A stretch of DNA of 64,000 nt from Apricaphanius iberus (Eukaryota > Chordata > Actinopteri > Cyprinodontiformes > Aphaniidae), in NCBI GenBank assembly GCA_028564705.1, contig JAPXFQ010000074.1, forward strand, positions 2,435,501 to 2,499,500. The letters run 5' to 3'. Shown here in pieces: positions 45,590 through 56,870 of this stretch. The notes under the pieces are model-generated. The model was given only the letters and a program-made list of their open reading frames with translations. It was not told where the DNA came from and searched no databases. Position 1 is the first letter of the stretch. The number at the start of each line of letters is the position of its first letter. The position numbers and the translations under genes are program-made.

Positions 45590-46160
45590 CAGCATTGCTC
45601 CTAGAACTCTCTCATCTTATCTTTCAAGATGGAACAGTTTTTAAAAGTTTCTATGTAACGTATAACCTTCCATTCCCTTCACTCATCCCGTCTTCTATTC
45701 GCCTCTTCATTACCTATTCACATACAATCCTATAAATCCGCGTTTCCACTATTCAATCATACCTTTCTGGCATTAATTTCTTCATTAAACTGGCTACCGG
45801 CAACTCCCGTCCAGCTCTCTCCCATAGCCACATATCCATGCTGCTCAAAGGTCTTAAGAATCAAGAAACACCTTAACCTAATCACCGATTCCCTATAACC
45901 TCTGACCTCCTTACCCGCTGCATCCACACAATCAATTACGGTTACTCTCCTCCTCTAATCAATCCCGTCTAGATATGGCATCAACCCTGATAATTATTCA
46001 ATCCACTCCATCCGCATGGGCGCAGGCACTTCAGCTTCTCAGTTAGGCATTTCCGACAAGACTATTCAAATCCTAGGTCGTTTGTCATCCTCAGCATACC
46101 GTTCTTACATTCATAATAATCTCGACGATCTGCACCATGCTCATTCCTTTCTTTGTTAAA
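45590..46160 (+). pseudogene. YR retrotransposon tyrosine recombinase (degenerate)
   Basis: The N-terminal SIAPRTLSSYLSRWNSF (about 45590) is the core-binding start typical of these recombinases. Near the end, YSIHSIRMGAGTSASQLGI supplies the H-x-x-R box (His about 46004, Arg about 46013). LGRLSSSAYRSYIHNN supplies the nucleophilic Tyr (about 46105). The frame stops naturally at TAA (about 46158). The middle section carries stops and frameshifts. Intact relatives integrate a circular cDNA by site-specific-type recombination. Confidence 0.78.
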
Positions 46161-46174
46161 TAATGACCAACTTT

Positions 46175-46325
46175 GGGGGTCCTGAGCAGGCTCGAGAAGA
46201 AGACCGACTTCCGAAGACTGCACCCCCACACAGAGTCAACAAGCCTGCATCAGTGCATCCTTCCAGACACATCATCTCTCTAACCTTTGTCAATAAATGA
46301 ACTAATCAAAACTAATCTAATCTCC
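46175..46325 (+). repeat. Split direct repeat B1 of the YR retrotransposon
   Basis: Starts GGGGGTCCTGAGCAGGCTCG and is nearly identical to 47082-47233. It contains CAATAAATGAAC, a polyadenylation signal candidate, suitably placed after the recombinase ORF. Confidence 0.92.
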
Positions 46326-46349
46326 GTAGGCGTGGTCCATGCTAATGAA

Positions 46350-46539
46350 ATGTAAGTTAATATGTTAACTTGGGTTCGTGAGCTGGACCACGCCTCATAT
46401 TCAGTATTCTCTCACTAATCTACTCGGATCCGACTCACCTGGCATCTCACACCTGAATTCCATTCCTAATTACTCTGTGATCTATTTAAACCCGAGCACC
46501 TAGCCATCAGTGTCGCTCAGACTGTGGTCTCGTAAACCC
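46350..46539 (+). repeat. Split direct repeat A2 of the YR retrotransposon
   Basis: Second copy of A1, with differences such as TTAACTTGGG for TTAACTTAGG and TCGTAAACC for TCATAAACC. The close similarity suggests insertion is not ancient, despite the broken ORFs. Confidence 0.92.
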
Positions 46540-46559
46540 CACCCTCCCTCCCACTGATC

Positions 46560-47040
46560 CTTTATCTCGCCTCAGTATTACATCCCCATTTTACTATTCC
46601 CTCATCCCTTCATCCGCTCCCTCATCCCTTCATCCCCTCCCTCATCCCTTCATCCCCTCCATCCCCTCCCTCATCCCTTCATCCCCTCCCTCATCCCTTC
46701 ATCCCTTTCATCCCCTCCCTCATCCCTTTCATCCCACCATCCCTTCATCTCCTCCGTCATTCCCTCTCTCATCCCCTCCCTCATCCCCCCATCCCTTTCA
46801 TCCCTTCTCCCCCTCATCCCTTCATCCCCTCATCCCATTCATCCCATCATCCGTTCATCTCCTCCGTCATTCCCTCTCTCAACCCCTCCCTCATCCCTTC
46901 ATCCATTTCATCTCCTCCCTCATCCCTTCATCCCTTTCATCCCCGCTTCATCCCCATCATGCTTCCATCCCCTCATCCTCTCATCCCCTCCCTCATCCCT
47001 TCATTCCATCATCCCTTCATCTGCTTATCTGCTCTTTCAA
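46560..47040 (+). repeat. CT-rich minisatellite (CCCTCATCCCTTCATCC-like units)
   Basis: Imperfect units of about 17-20 bp built from TCATCCCTTCATCCCCTCCC run through nearly the whole spacer between A2 and B2. The strand is almost free of G. In standard elements of this class A2 and B2 are adjacent, so the minisatellite looks like an expansion inside the terminal region. Confidence 0.9.
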
Positions 47041-47081
47041 ACTCCAGCTCTAATATCTGTTTCTTTCATGTTCTTTGTCTG

Positions 47082-47233
47082 GGGGGGTCCTGAGCAGGCT
47101 CGAGAAGAAGACCGACTTCCGAAGACTGCACCCCCACACAGAGTCTACAAGCCTACATCAGTGCATCCTTCCAGACACATCATCTATCTAACCTTTGTCA
47201 ATAAATGAACTAATCAAAACTAATCTAATCTCC
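47082..47233 (+). repeat. Split direct repeat B2 of the YR retrotransposon
   Basis: Second copy of B1 (e.g. GAGTCTACAAGCCTACATC for GAGTCAACAAGCCTGCATC). It ends at AATCTCC, where LINE endonuclease sequence resumes on the minus strand, defining the right border of the element. Confidence 0.92.
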
Positions 47234-47650
47234 ATATGAGATGCTAATGTACTGTTATTAACAAACACTGCTACTCCACCTTCTTTTCTTTTCCCGCTCC
47301 TCCTCAGATCTCTGTCTGCTCGTACAGTCAGAAAGCCTGGCAGAGAGACGTAGTTGGGGATATAATCCTGTAGCCACGTCTCAGTGAAGCATATAACACT
47401 GCATTCCCGATACCCAGGCTGAGTACTTGTAAGGGCTTGGAGTTCATCCTTGTTATCTATTGATCTCATGTTTCCCATTATGATTGATGGAAGAGATGGT
47501 TTGAATTTCCTCTTTCTCTGTCTCCTTTGCGCTCCTGCTCTGCATCCACGCCTCCTCCTTCTCACCTAATCAGGGATTTGTGGCTTCAGTTGAGGTATTA
47601 TTTCAGCTTTTGCAATATTAATCAGCTGCTCCCGGCTGTAAACCACCTTT
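47234..47650 (-). pseudogene. LINE endonuclease N-terminal fragment (minus), right of YR element
   Basis: The minus strand encodes KPSLPSIIMGNMRSIDNKDE, then CSVICFTETWLQDYIPN and GKRKEGGVAVFVNNS, the start of a non-LTR retrotransposon endonuclease including the catalytic Glu of ETW. It is cut off at the border of the YR element. The remaining endonuclease is missing, and an RT fragment of probably the same LINE lies at 42240-42652. Confidence 0.75.
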
Positions 47651-47659
47651 TTACCATGG

Positions 47660-48268
47660 TTACACATCATAACAAATTAGCAAAAACTGAAAAAATCAAC
47701 AGCAAAAATCCCTCCAACTTAACAATAGAGACATATTTTCTAAGAATATAACTAACAAAATAAAATTGCATTAAAACAGTCTATAACAAGCAAGACATTG
47801 CCTGCTGGTGGACACACAAGGATATGACAAAATACTAACACATAGCAAAATTCTCATGGACAACAAGACCAGTTAACAGAACTCACATACCTGCAGAAAA
47901 TATAACAAGGCACTCAGACATACACTTCTGGCAGTTAAAGCAATTGTAGCTCCTACAATGCAAAATAAATATCACAAAAAGCACAGAACAAAATGGCTTT
48001 GAACATGTTTCAGACTTTTAAACAAAGCAACCACTAGGGGGCTTGTTGAATCGGCTGCAGCAGAAAGAATGGAGTTATGTCTAAAACACAACTTAACACC
48101 AACTAAACACCGACCAAAATATACCCAAACATTTTTTTTTAATGAATTCAAATCGACATATGATAAGGTTTACAACTTAAATGATTAATATTAACACACA
48201 CACCCATTGAAAATACCGGAGCATTTCTGCACTGGACCCTCATAATGCAAGGCTTCGTTGTGAGAAAT
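47660..48268. other. Unassigned AT-rich sequence
   Basis: May include 5' UTR of the minus-strand LINE at its left end. Nothing else is recognisable. Confidence 0.35.
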
Positions 48269-48375
48269 GGGAAACTATGGAGGCTGAAAGGCGTGGAGCG
48301 GGATGCTGTTTCCGGTTTTCAAAAACAAATACAACAAAAATGATCAAATTCACACTTAAAATAAATATTAACGAC
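48269..48375 (+). repeat. Direct repeat flanking the gypsy-like element, left copy
   Basis: GGAGGCTGAAAGGCGTGGAG, GGGATGCTGTTTCCGGTTTT and CACTTAAAATAAATATTAAC recur in the same order and orientation at 51711-51835. The repeats bracket the gypsy-like coding region and may be remnants of its LTRs. Confidence 0.8.
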
Positions 48376-48732
48376 TTCCAATAACATTCAAACAAAACAA
48401 CTCTTAGCCAGAAAAAAGACTGACTTATAAACAGATCTTACATCAGACTTGTCACGGACCACAACCTGATTGGACATAGTCTGAATCAGTCAGTTTACTA
48501 GTTTGACCAGATGTCCAAGTCTGGTTCTGACCTTGGAAGCATCAGCAGTTAGTCCAGATCAACCTTTGGGAACTGAGCAGCAATGGCAAGGGGTCAATAT
48601 TGCAGTGCTGGAACCAGCTTGGTCAGAATCCACTCCAGCAGTTAAGCCAGATGAGGCTGGCAGGACTGAATCCATGCTTGAAACATCATTAACATCTCCT
48701 TGAGACAGACTGGAGTCCATCAACTGTGACAC
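48376..48732. other. Non-coding end of the gypsy-like element
   Basis: Lies between the left direct repeat and the C-terminus of the integrase frame. No LTR motifs were found here. Confidence 0.35.
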
Positions 48733-51559
48733 TCATGCAATTGTCCTCTCCCCAGGGTCCAAGGGTTCAGAGACCAGGTCAGCTGTTCCATTCATGACAT
48801 TGGGTATGTAATCATCATGATTGCTCACATCAGGTGCATTCAAATCCTCATCTCCATCTGCAGCCCCATCATCCTCTTCAGGCGCCATGTTCACATGGGA
48901 CGTAGAGGAAAAGTGATCCAAAGTTCCAACACCATCCTCTAGGGGCAGGAAATTCGCCACCAACAGCAGATGCCTGTGGACCACTCGTCCGGAAACACAA
49001 TCACGAATCTTGAAAGTGTGAGTTTCACGGTTCACATCAATCACAGTGTAGACTGTTGACTCCCACCGATCACCAACCTTCTGTTTTCCCCTCTCTTTCC
49101 TGTTAGCAACCAGGGCTCTGTCACCAACCTCGATCCTGGAACCTTTTACTCTCCTGTTATAGAGCTGTGAGTGACGGCACTTCTCCTGTGTAGCTCGGGT
49201 GCGTGCAATAACCATTGCCTTCTTCAAATCTTCCCTGAGAGAAACCACATATCTGTCATAACAGGTAATAACAAGGTCGCTCAGGACAGAGCGGAAGAGA
49301 ATGTCAACAGGCAGCTGGGGCATGCAACCAAACATGAGGTAAAAGGGTGCAAATCCTGTTGTCTCATGTGAGGTGCCGTTTTACATGAATGTCACAGTCT
49401 GTAGCCGACGTGGCCAGTCCACTTTTGAGTCTGGAGGTAGGGTAGGGCACAAATCATTCCACCCAGAGTCCGGTTCCATGCTGCTGTTCCCCATCGGGTG
49501 GTAAGGTGTCTTGTGTATCTTCTTCACACCAGATGCTCCGAGGAGCTCACTTATTAATTGGCTCAATAAATTAGCACTCGCAGTGTATCCTTTCTGGAAA
49601 GCCGAACACACAGAAGTACCTGTCCCAGAGACGTCTTGTAACCTGTTTAGCAGACTGGTCCTTGCATGGGGAGGCATGCACCCATCCAGTGAAGTGGTCT
49701 GTGACTGTGTGACTAAGACGTCGACAGACTTGTTGTTTGACGCCTCAGCTGACCAGAAGTTGATGCAGACCAACTCCAATGGTCTGGACGAGGACACGCT
49801 GACCAAAGGAGCACGCCCCTCTGGTTCGATGATCTTACTGACTATGCAGTGTTGGCATTCTCTTACATGGTCTCTCACATCACGCCCAAGTTTCAACCAG
49901 AAAACCTCTTTCTAGCCAGGTCTAAACTTCAGAACTGGCCCTGGTGACCGGCATCATCATGGATCCCTCTGAGGACCTCAGGCTTCAACGAGTCAGGAAC
50001 CACAAACTGCAGTCTTCTGTTCGCTGATATCTGGTCTTTGGAGACTTTGTACAACACACCATTGTTGAGGACCAGCTTCTCCCAGTGGCTCAGGTATCTT
50101 TTAAAAAAGACCGGGTCCCCTATCCGCTCTCTCCTTGAAAGTCTCCTGTGTCTCTCAACGTAGAAGATGACGCGGGAAAGTTTTGAGACCTGCAGCTGTG
50201 CATCCTGAAGTTCTCTTTCCGAATAGGCAGGTAAGGCCTCCAGACCAGGAGACACAAACTGTGGCAGGTGATGCAGAACCTCCGTCGCTCTCGCTCTTGG
50301 GCCAACATCTTACTCGACATGTGACTGCAAAATCGCTGTGACAGCATCGTCGGGCAGGATGTAGATCACCATTCTTTTTCCACACGAGTACTAATGGTGA
50401 CGCATACTCACTGGTTGATTTCCTGATGATGTCCCTCTCCTCCATCTCAGTCAACCCTTGTCTCAGCTTCTGGTACTGACTCAGGAGCACACGTCTGTAG
50501 GGAAGTCTGAAAGGTCTGTTATCTGAGAGGCGGATGCGATGCACAAAGTTTTTATCTACCCCACAGTCGAGATGATGATGAGAAAAGACATCCTATTACT
50601 GCAAAACCAGGTTAACCAGCCTCTCTTTGCACTGTCTCGACGTCTCGCAAGACTCTATGTCAACACCACTAAGCCCAATGAGTTCGAGTTTCTCCTTCAC
50701 GGAGGTGGGTGTGACCTGTGGTGACATGGCCGACTGATGGCAGCTAGCCAGAGTTGTCTCTTGGAGCATTGAAGCATCTTAGTCCTCAAGTGCCACACAG
50801 GAGTACACATCAGCTATTTTGGCATTACGTCGTAGAATCACAGGCTGTTCCGATGTATTGATCAGTTTTAGTGGAACCCACCAAGTTTGGCAACTAAAAC
50901 ACTCCTAGGCGCAGAGCGGGACGATGAAGGCCTGTCATCACTGTACTGCCAGGGAAAACAGTGACATTTTTAGGCAGTTTACCCCATATCAGATATTAAC
51001 GACCTGGTTCAAGGCACACAGCAGAATTACATCTGGCTGTGCCCACTTTGTCAGGGACTTCAGAACCCTTCCAAGGGTTCAAACCAGAAAGCATAGTCAA
51101 AAAGTTTCCAGTTTCAGGATCAGTCTTTAAACAGGTGTTAGAGACAGTATTCCAATAAGGCTCACAGCGTTTAGACTGCTGAAGTATTTGCTTTATGACA
51201 TTCGTTCCTAGTATCAGTTCATCAAGTTGCGTCTGAACCACCAGTATGGGAACCAACATTTTGCAGCCATGCACTTCCATCTCCACATTGAGGGCACATT
51301 TAGGCTTTACACACAACCCTCCACATCCAACAAGAGTCACATCCACATCAATAACATAACGGTCAGAAATCAATCCTGCTTGGCGTAATGATGTGTCAGC
51401 CGATACATTCATGCTGCAGGCCATAGATCCACTCTCCAGCATTCCACCCATCTTTAAAGATCCACCAAACATGACTGGGGTGTAGAAAAGACTGTCACTG
51501 TTGCTAACTTTGTGGATATTCTGGAAAACAACCTCAGAGTCTTTACATCTTTCTCTCAC
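48733..51559 (-). pseudogene. Ty3/gypsy-like pol pseudogene with internal deletion
   Basis: Minus-strand order is as follows. A protease-like region (50996-51559) contains DELILGTNVI. The RT N-terminus (50155-50724) contains RLPYRRVLLSQYQKLRQGL and STSEYASPLVLVWKKNGDL. Integrase zinc-binding sequence (49929-50255) contains HDDAGHQGQF. The integrase core (49381-49896) has CQHCIVSK and KTPYHPMGN, and the integrase C-terminus (48733-49335) has VGDRALVANRK. At about 50350-50370 the frame passes straight from the start of RT to sequence just before the integrase, so the RT palm and RNase H are deleted. The expected first catalytic Asp of the integrase (VCI-D-FWS context) reads Asn (codon AAC). Confidence 0.8.
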
Positions 51560-51710
51560 TAAGTCTCAACGAATTGGGAGTCTGCTTTAAGACCTGCACT
51601 GCCTCCTACTGAATACAGGTCAGCTAGTTTTCCTCCGGGTGGGCTTGAGCAGAAGTACTAACTAGACAGGACAACCAAACATGGCCAGGGGAGAGGCAGT
51701 TGAAGCAAAC

Positions 51711-51835
51711 TTGGGAAGCTACAGAGGCTGAAAGGCGTGGAGCGGGATGCTGTTTCTGGTTTTCAAAATAAAATACAACAAAAATGATAAAATTTTTGAA
51801 TGATAAAATTCACACTTAAAATAAATATTAACACC
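51711..51835 (+). repeat. Direct repeat flanking the gypsy-like element, right copy
   Basis: Right counterpart of 48269-48375, with an extra short duplication (AATGATAAAATT repeated) in the middle. It lies just upstream, in element orientation, of the protease-like frame. Confidence 0.8.
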
Positions 51836-51839
51836 AGGT

Positions 51840-52270
51840 GAGTACATGCTCATCCAGATGTATTATTAACCCCGTTACACACAAGCAAAAGTTTAAAAAA
51901 GAGAAAATCCAAATCTTCCCTTTGGTTGGAGTTTTTAAAAAGAGTCATTTTTGATGCACTAAATCTGCCTTTTCATGTGGATGACAGGCCAAATGCAGTG
52001 CAATGTATAAATCGGTGACTGGATTAAAGCATAAATGTAGTCAACTGTGTAAGAGCATTTAAAACGACACTGAAATGGCCAACATAGTACAAATACAAAG
52101 AAAATGCATCTCAACTACGGGCGCAGCCATCTTTGTTGACTGAGAAGAGCTGCCTGCTCTAATGGGGGACGTGTCTCGGTGAAATGACGCAAGACAACTG
52201 CGAGATTTCCAACTTTCCAACTCGGAAGAGTTAACTTGAATGCCGCATTAAACTGCCCTTTACATCTGGT
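51840..52270. other. Unassigned sequence
   Basis: No gene or element recognised between the gypsy-like element and the next LINE fragment. Confidence 0.4.
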
Positions 52271-52279
52271 TCATTAATA

Positions 52280-53110
52280 TGCTGTGGGTGAAGTCCTTGA
52301 TGGTGGTGATGGGTATGAGGTGGGGGCAGCAGGAGGGATGAGTGTCCATTGAGTCTCTATTGTTGGGACTGGTGGAGTGGTAAGGTCTGTTTGATGGCTC
52401 ATCAAAGTGACAGTAAAAGCTGTTTAAACTGTTGGCCAAGAGTCTTCAGTGGTTTGGGGGGTAGGGGGAGTTAGCCTTATAGTTGGTAATTTTCTTAAAA
52501 CTTTTCCACACAGATGCCCAGTCATTTGCTGGGTTCTGCCACTGCATATTGTCAGAGTTCTGGTGTCTAGCATTGTCCACCTCTTTGCTAATCCTGTACT
52601 TGGCTCTTTGTAGCTGTCCCTCTCTCTGCTTCTGCCTCTGTCTGTTCTAGCCCCGGCTGTTTGTATTTAGGAGTAAGCAATGTTTTGTCATTGTTATAAC
52701 TCAGCCTGGTGCGTGATGGCACAATGCTGTCCTCACAGAAGTGGATATGAGGTGACAGTGTCCAAACTGACAGAGGAAGCCCTCATTTCATCCCTGTCTG
52801 TAGTTTCTAAACATTCTTCCACATCCCTCTTAGCTCAACAGTTTTACAGTCCTCACAAGAGCTTTGGAAACCTTCAGTCTCCTTCTGTATGCAGGGATCA
52901 GGAGGATCATCAAGTGGTCAGAAAGTCCAAATGGAGCATGGGGTACTGTGTGATAGGCCCCATTAATTGTGCTGTAACAGGGATTCACTGTCCTCTGATC
53001 TCTGATCAAGCATTTAAGATAATATTTATATTTGGGAAGTTCCTGGCTCAGGTTGGCTTTTTTAGAGATCCAAAGAGAAATTGTGAGACTGTCCGGCTTT
53101 GTCTACTCAA
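52280..53110 (-). pseudogene. LINE endonuclease end plus linker (minus)
   Basis: Minus-strand reading gives RDVEECLETTDRDEMRASSV, then VSKEVDNAR-like basic sequence, WASVWKSFKKITNYKANSP and NSLNSFYCHFDEPSN. This is the stretch joining endonuclease to reverse transcriptase in several teleost LINEs. The RT domain is missing and stops are frequent. Family is uncertain. Confidence 0.6.
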
Positions 53111-53114
53111 TACA

Positions 53115-53515
53115 CAGCATCTGGTCCGGGTGCAATGAGCCAAGTGCATGTCCGCTTCTAGCAGGATGTATTTAGAATGAATGAAGCAAACTCCTGTGTA
53201 GAATGAAACTTCTTTTAGTGAATGAAAATATATTCAAAAGAGGGAAAGCAGTGCTGAGCAATCACTTTCACATTTTTACAGAAGCCACTATGTAGAAGCA
53301 GGAGCCTCCACTTGTAGTCTTGCTGGAGAGAGTGGGCTCCCAGCCTTTGTGGAGAAGATTAACTTCCTCTTGATGAAGAGCAGTCCTGGATGTCCTCACA
53401 GAGCCATGAATCTGTAAAACACAATACACATGATAAGAAAACATCTCTTTTCATTCTTCTCATCAGGGCCAGCTTTTCCATTTTGTTCCAGAATGAGTTG
53501 TACATTACAGAGGAA
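53115..53515. other. Unassigned sequence
   Basis: No gene recognised. It lies just beyond the 3' end of the next minus-strand LINE. Confidence 0.35.
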
Positions 53516-53828
53516 AATCCAAATTAGGGCAGTGCATAATAATAAAATTAAATAATAATAAATTTTATTTATCATGCACTTGTACATTTCAGTGAAATCT
53601 CAAAGTGCTACAACAGTTAAAATAATCTGGAAGCTAAAACAGATGAAATATATAAGCACAATAAGTACTAAACAGATTAATATTAATTACAGTTATAATT
53701 TGGTGTGGGGAGTGGAAGGGAGAAGGATTTGCGGGAGCTGAGATTTCTTGAAGTGTTGTGTAGAGTAAGGCGCTCTTAAACGTAGACAGGAGCATTTCCA
53801 TGGATACACTGATTTGAAGAAGGCAAAG

Positions 53829-56240
53829 TTAATAATAAATTCTGTGGTTGATGGGTACCCAGTGGAGAGTCTGAAGAATGTGTAAGATGTGGTCATACTT
53901 GTGACCTCTTGTCAGAATCCTTAGAGCACAGTTCTGGATGTGCTGAAGCTTATGCAGGCTGTGACCAGAGATCCCAATTAGAGGGGCATTACAGTAGTCG
54001 AGCCTGGATGAAACAAAGGCATGAATCTGCCTTTCAGCATCATGTGCTGAGAGGAAGGGGCAACGTTTTGCAATGTTTTTGAAGTAGACAAAAGGAGACT
54101 TTGGAAAGGTGGTGGGAACGTTTTTCAAATGATAAATGTTGGTCAAGATTGAAACCAAGGTTTGTGACAGGGGTAGAAAGAATGATGATATTGCCGGACA
54201 CAGAAATATTACTGAGGTTAGATGACTTGATCTTTACACCGATTGTTACCGGCACTCGTGAATATATCAATCTGTTTAGCACATTTTATTTTAATTCTTA
54301 TTTAAGTGTTTGTCTTTTGCGTATGTTTGCACAAAGTACTGCAGCAATTTCCTAATGTTGTAAATCTGACCAACATTTGTCAATAAACCCTTTTTGATTC
54401 TGATCTGGTGGGGAGTTCTGATAAGGATAACTTCTGTCTTGCTGCTGTTCAACTGGAAAAAGTTATCACACATCCATATATTTGTCTCCTCCAGACATGC
54501 ACTAAGAGCAGATGATGTAGCTGAGGTGGTAGTGGGATCGATTTTAAGATATGGCTGGGTGTCATCAGCATAAGAGTGGAATATCATGCATTTCCTAAAA
54601 ATATCACATAGTGGGAGTGTATATTTCGAAAGCAGTAGTGGACCAAGAGCTGACCCCTGAGGAACCGCATGGTTGATGTTGTGAGGTGGTGAGTTTACTT
54701 CTCCCAAAATGACTGTGACCTAGGCTGTCTCTGTGCTGTGTGCAGAATAAAACCGAGACTGAAAGATCTCGTTTATACCATGTGTCATCGAGGTGGTCAT
54801 GAAGCTAAGTTGCAACCACTTTTTCTAAAACCTTTGAGAGGAATGATAAATTGGAAATTGGTCTGTTTTTTGCCAAAATCTTCTTTCTAGTGAAGTTTTT
54901 TTTAAAGATGAGAACAAATGAGAAGAGATTTTAGGGCTGAAGGAACTTGACCACTTTGTAGTGGGTTATTTATTATTGCAGTGATGAGTGGACTGATGAC
55001 TGAAAGGTTTGGTTTTATTAAAGATGTTGGAAGAGGATCAAGATGACATCATCTGTTGCATGATTCCCTCCACTTCCCTTTATGAGGTGTTAGTGTGATG
55101 TGATGTTGGTGAGTATACTCTCTCTTTTTGAAATATAAGTTGGAGATGGAGTAGCCAGAAAGCCAAAGTGTATGGATAATACTTATTTGGAGAAAAATGT
55201 CATATACCGGTTCCAATGTTCCATCATGTGAACGCTGCATGACTTTGGCGTTTAATTGTAGAAAACGGCGGTTTGTAGTTTTGAGTTATTGCTGATTTTG
55301 TGGGAGACATACTGAGAACTAGCTAATTCCAGAATGGGTTTTTTGATGGTCTGATAGGCTTGCTTAGGTACAACAATTCCTATGGAGATATAACTCCACT
55401 CAAGGCCACATCCTGCTGTCTTTTTTCTTCAGAGCTCATCTGTGAATCACAAAGCTGATAAATGAAGCTATTCTAGATTTAAGTGGGGCATGGGAGTCAA
55501 GGACATTTTTGACCCCAGTATTGTAATAGTCCACTGAATCATTAATTGGTGGAAAATGTGTAACAGTAGAAAGCTTTTGAATGCAAATGTTCAGCTAAGC
55601 AGAATTTATATTTTTCAGATTTCTGAAAGTAATTTGGCATTTTGGTGTATATATATTTGGTATGGACCGTTCGAGAGAAATGGGTTTATTATCAGACACA
55701 CTCAAATCGTAGACCTGGAGGTTGTTAATAGGGGCAGAGTCAGTGATGGCCAGATCAACCAACCAAAGCAATCCTCTCAGCAATCCCTCATCAGTCACTT
55801 GAGGGGGGATGTTAAAATCCCCAAATGTGATAACATTACATGATGTTGCATGCAGTGTTGACAGCAGATCCTTTATTTATGTGATGAAACCTGGTTTTGG
55901 ATTTGGTGGACGGTATATAAGTAAAATTGTTGTGAGCTTTTGTGATGTGTATTTAAATGAAATACATTCAAATGTGGACCATTTAGGGAGACGAAAGGAG
56001 ACACTTGTATGTCAGTACTGCAAATAAATGCCAAGCCTCCTCCATGACCAGTGCTCCTGGCCTTTTACAGATAAGCGTCTCTTGGAGGACAGGTCTAATT
56101 CAATATAGCTCTGTGCCAAGTCTCAGTAAAGCACATACCATCTATTTCAGCGTCAGTTAAATGTTCCTGTATCAGACTGGACTTTTTTTTTTACTGAGAC
56201 TGGATATTGAATACGCCTATTTTAATACTGGAACAGGGCT
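53829..56240 (-). pseudogene. L2-like LINE ORF2 pseudogene
   Basis: The endonuclease starts IKIGVFNIQSQ (about 56200-56240), then an in-frame TAA next to an A run, then LTDAEIDGMCFTETW. Endonuclease C-terminal sequence (VDLAITDSAPINNLQVYDLS) is at 55595-55798. The RT start (NRPISNLSFLSKVLEKVV) is at about 54790-54870, the RT palm ([21 protein letters not shown]) at 54400-54707, and the C-terminal domain (SSRLDYCNAPLIGISGHSL) at 53829-54158. The catalytic YADD is preserved, but the protein is broken in many places. Confidence 0.8.
54250..54407 (+). repeat. LINE 3'-end fragment inserted in RT pseudogene
   Basis: A plus-strand stretch ending GTCAATAAACCCTTTTTGAT then TCTGATCTG interrupts the minus-strand RT frame between its palm and thumb. 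The ending resembles common fish LINE 3' tails with an AATAAA signal followed by TTCTGAT repeats. Confidence 0.5.
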
Positions 56241-56870
56241 TACGTTTTGGGAGAAGAAGGAGCAGGCGAATGTCCACTCCATGTTTTCTCTGTCGCCCTG
56301 TCTGCTGCAGTCTGTTTTTAGTCCTTGCGATGGCACTGCTGATGGAGTCTGAATGAGCTTCTGGCAGTGTTGGATGTCCCATCAGCAGCAATGTCAGCCC
56401 AGCAAGTGGTGGTGGAGGTCCAGCAAGCCAAGGTGGAGGTTCATCCAGCTGAAGTGAAAGCCCAGGCAGCAGATATGGAGGTTCAGCCAGTTGAGGTAGA
56501 GGTTCAGACAGGAGAAATGGAGATCCTGCTTGCTGAAGTGGAGGGTAATGCAGCCAAGGTGGAGGTCCAGCTAGCTGAGATGTAGGCCCATTCAGCAAAG
56601 GTAGAGGTCCAGCTAGCGGAGGTGTAGGACCATGCAGCAAAGGTGGAAGTCCAACCAGCTGAGTTGGAGGCACAGGGAGCAGAAGCAGAGGTTCAGGCTG
56701 CAAAGTTGAAGGCTGAGACAACAGAGGTGGAGGACCAGGGAACAAAGGTGAAGGCTCAGATAGCAGAGATAGAAGCCCAGCTGGCAGTGGTGTTAGCCCA
56801 GCTCGCAATGGTGGAGTCCCAGTTAGCAGAGATTATGCCCCAGCTAACAGAGGCCCACTTAGTACTGGGA
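56241..56870 (-). repeat. 21-bp minisatellite encoding a proline-rich heptad repeat upstream of LINE endonuclease
   Basis: On the minus strand, heptads such as LAGPPPL, LNGPTSQ and LSEPLPQ run for over 20 units in the frame of 56191-56808, which then continues directly into the endonuclease start IKIGVFNIQSQ. On the plus strand the same DNA is also open (56367-56585 and 56643-56960) and reads as VEVQPAE-type heptads. Continuity with the endonuclease makes the minus strand the likely coding one. Confidence 0.75.

Larger units (their letters stand above)
42653..47233 (+). mobile_element. Tyrosine-recombinase (Ngaro-like) retrotransposon with split direct repeats
   Basis: The order is A1 (42653-42842), gag-like ORFs, RNase H, tyrosine recombinase, B1 (46175-46325), A2 (46350-46539), a CT-rich spacer, and B2 (47082-47233). 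A1 matches A2 and B1 matches B2 almost base for base. This A1-B1-A2-B2 arrangement is the hallmark of Ngaro/PAT-type YR retrotransposons, which integrate with a recombinase instead of an integrase. Frames are broken and a recognisable reverse transcriptase palm is missing, so it is a degenerate or non-autonomous copy. Confidence 0.88.

Noticed and set aside
46560..47040. CRISPR-like array (regular short repeats)
   Set aside because: Units are contiguous, imperfect and without unique spacers, and the genome is eukaryotic. It is a CT-rich minisatellite.
49171..49915. Plus-strand frames of 66 and 134 codons
   Set aside because: Antisense shadows of the gypsy-like integrase.
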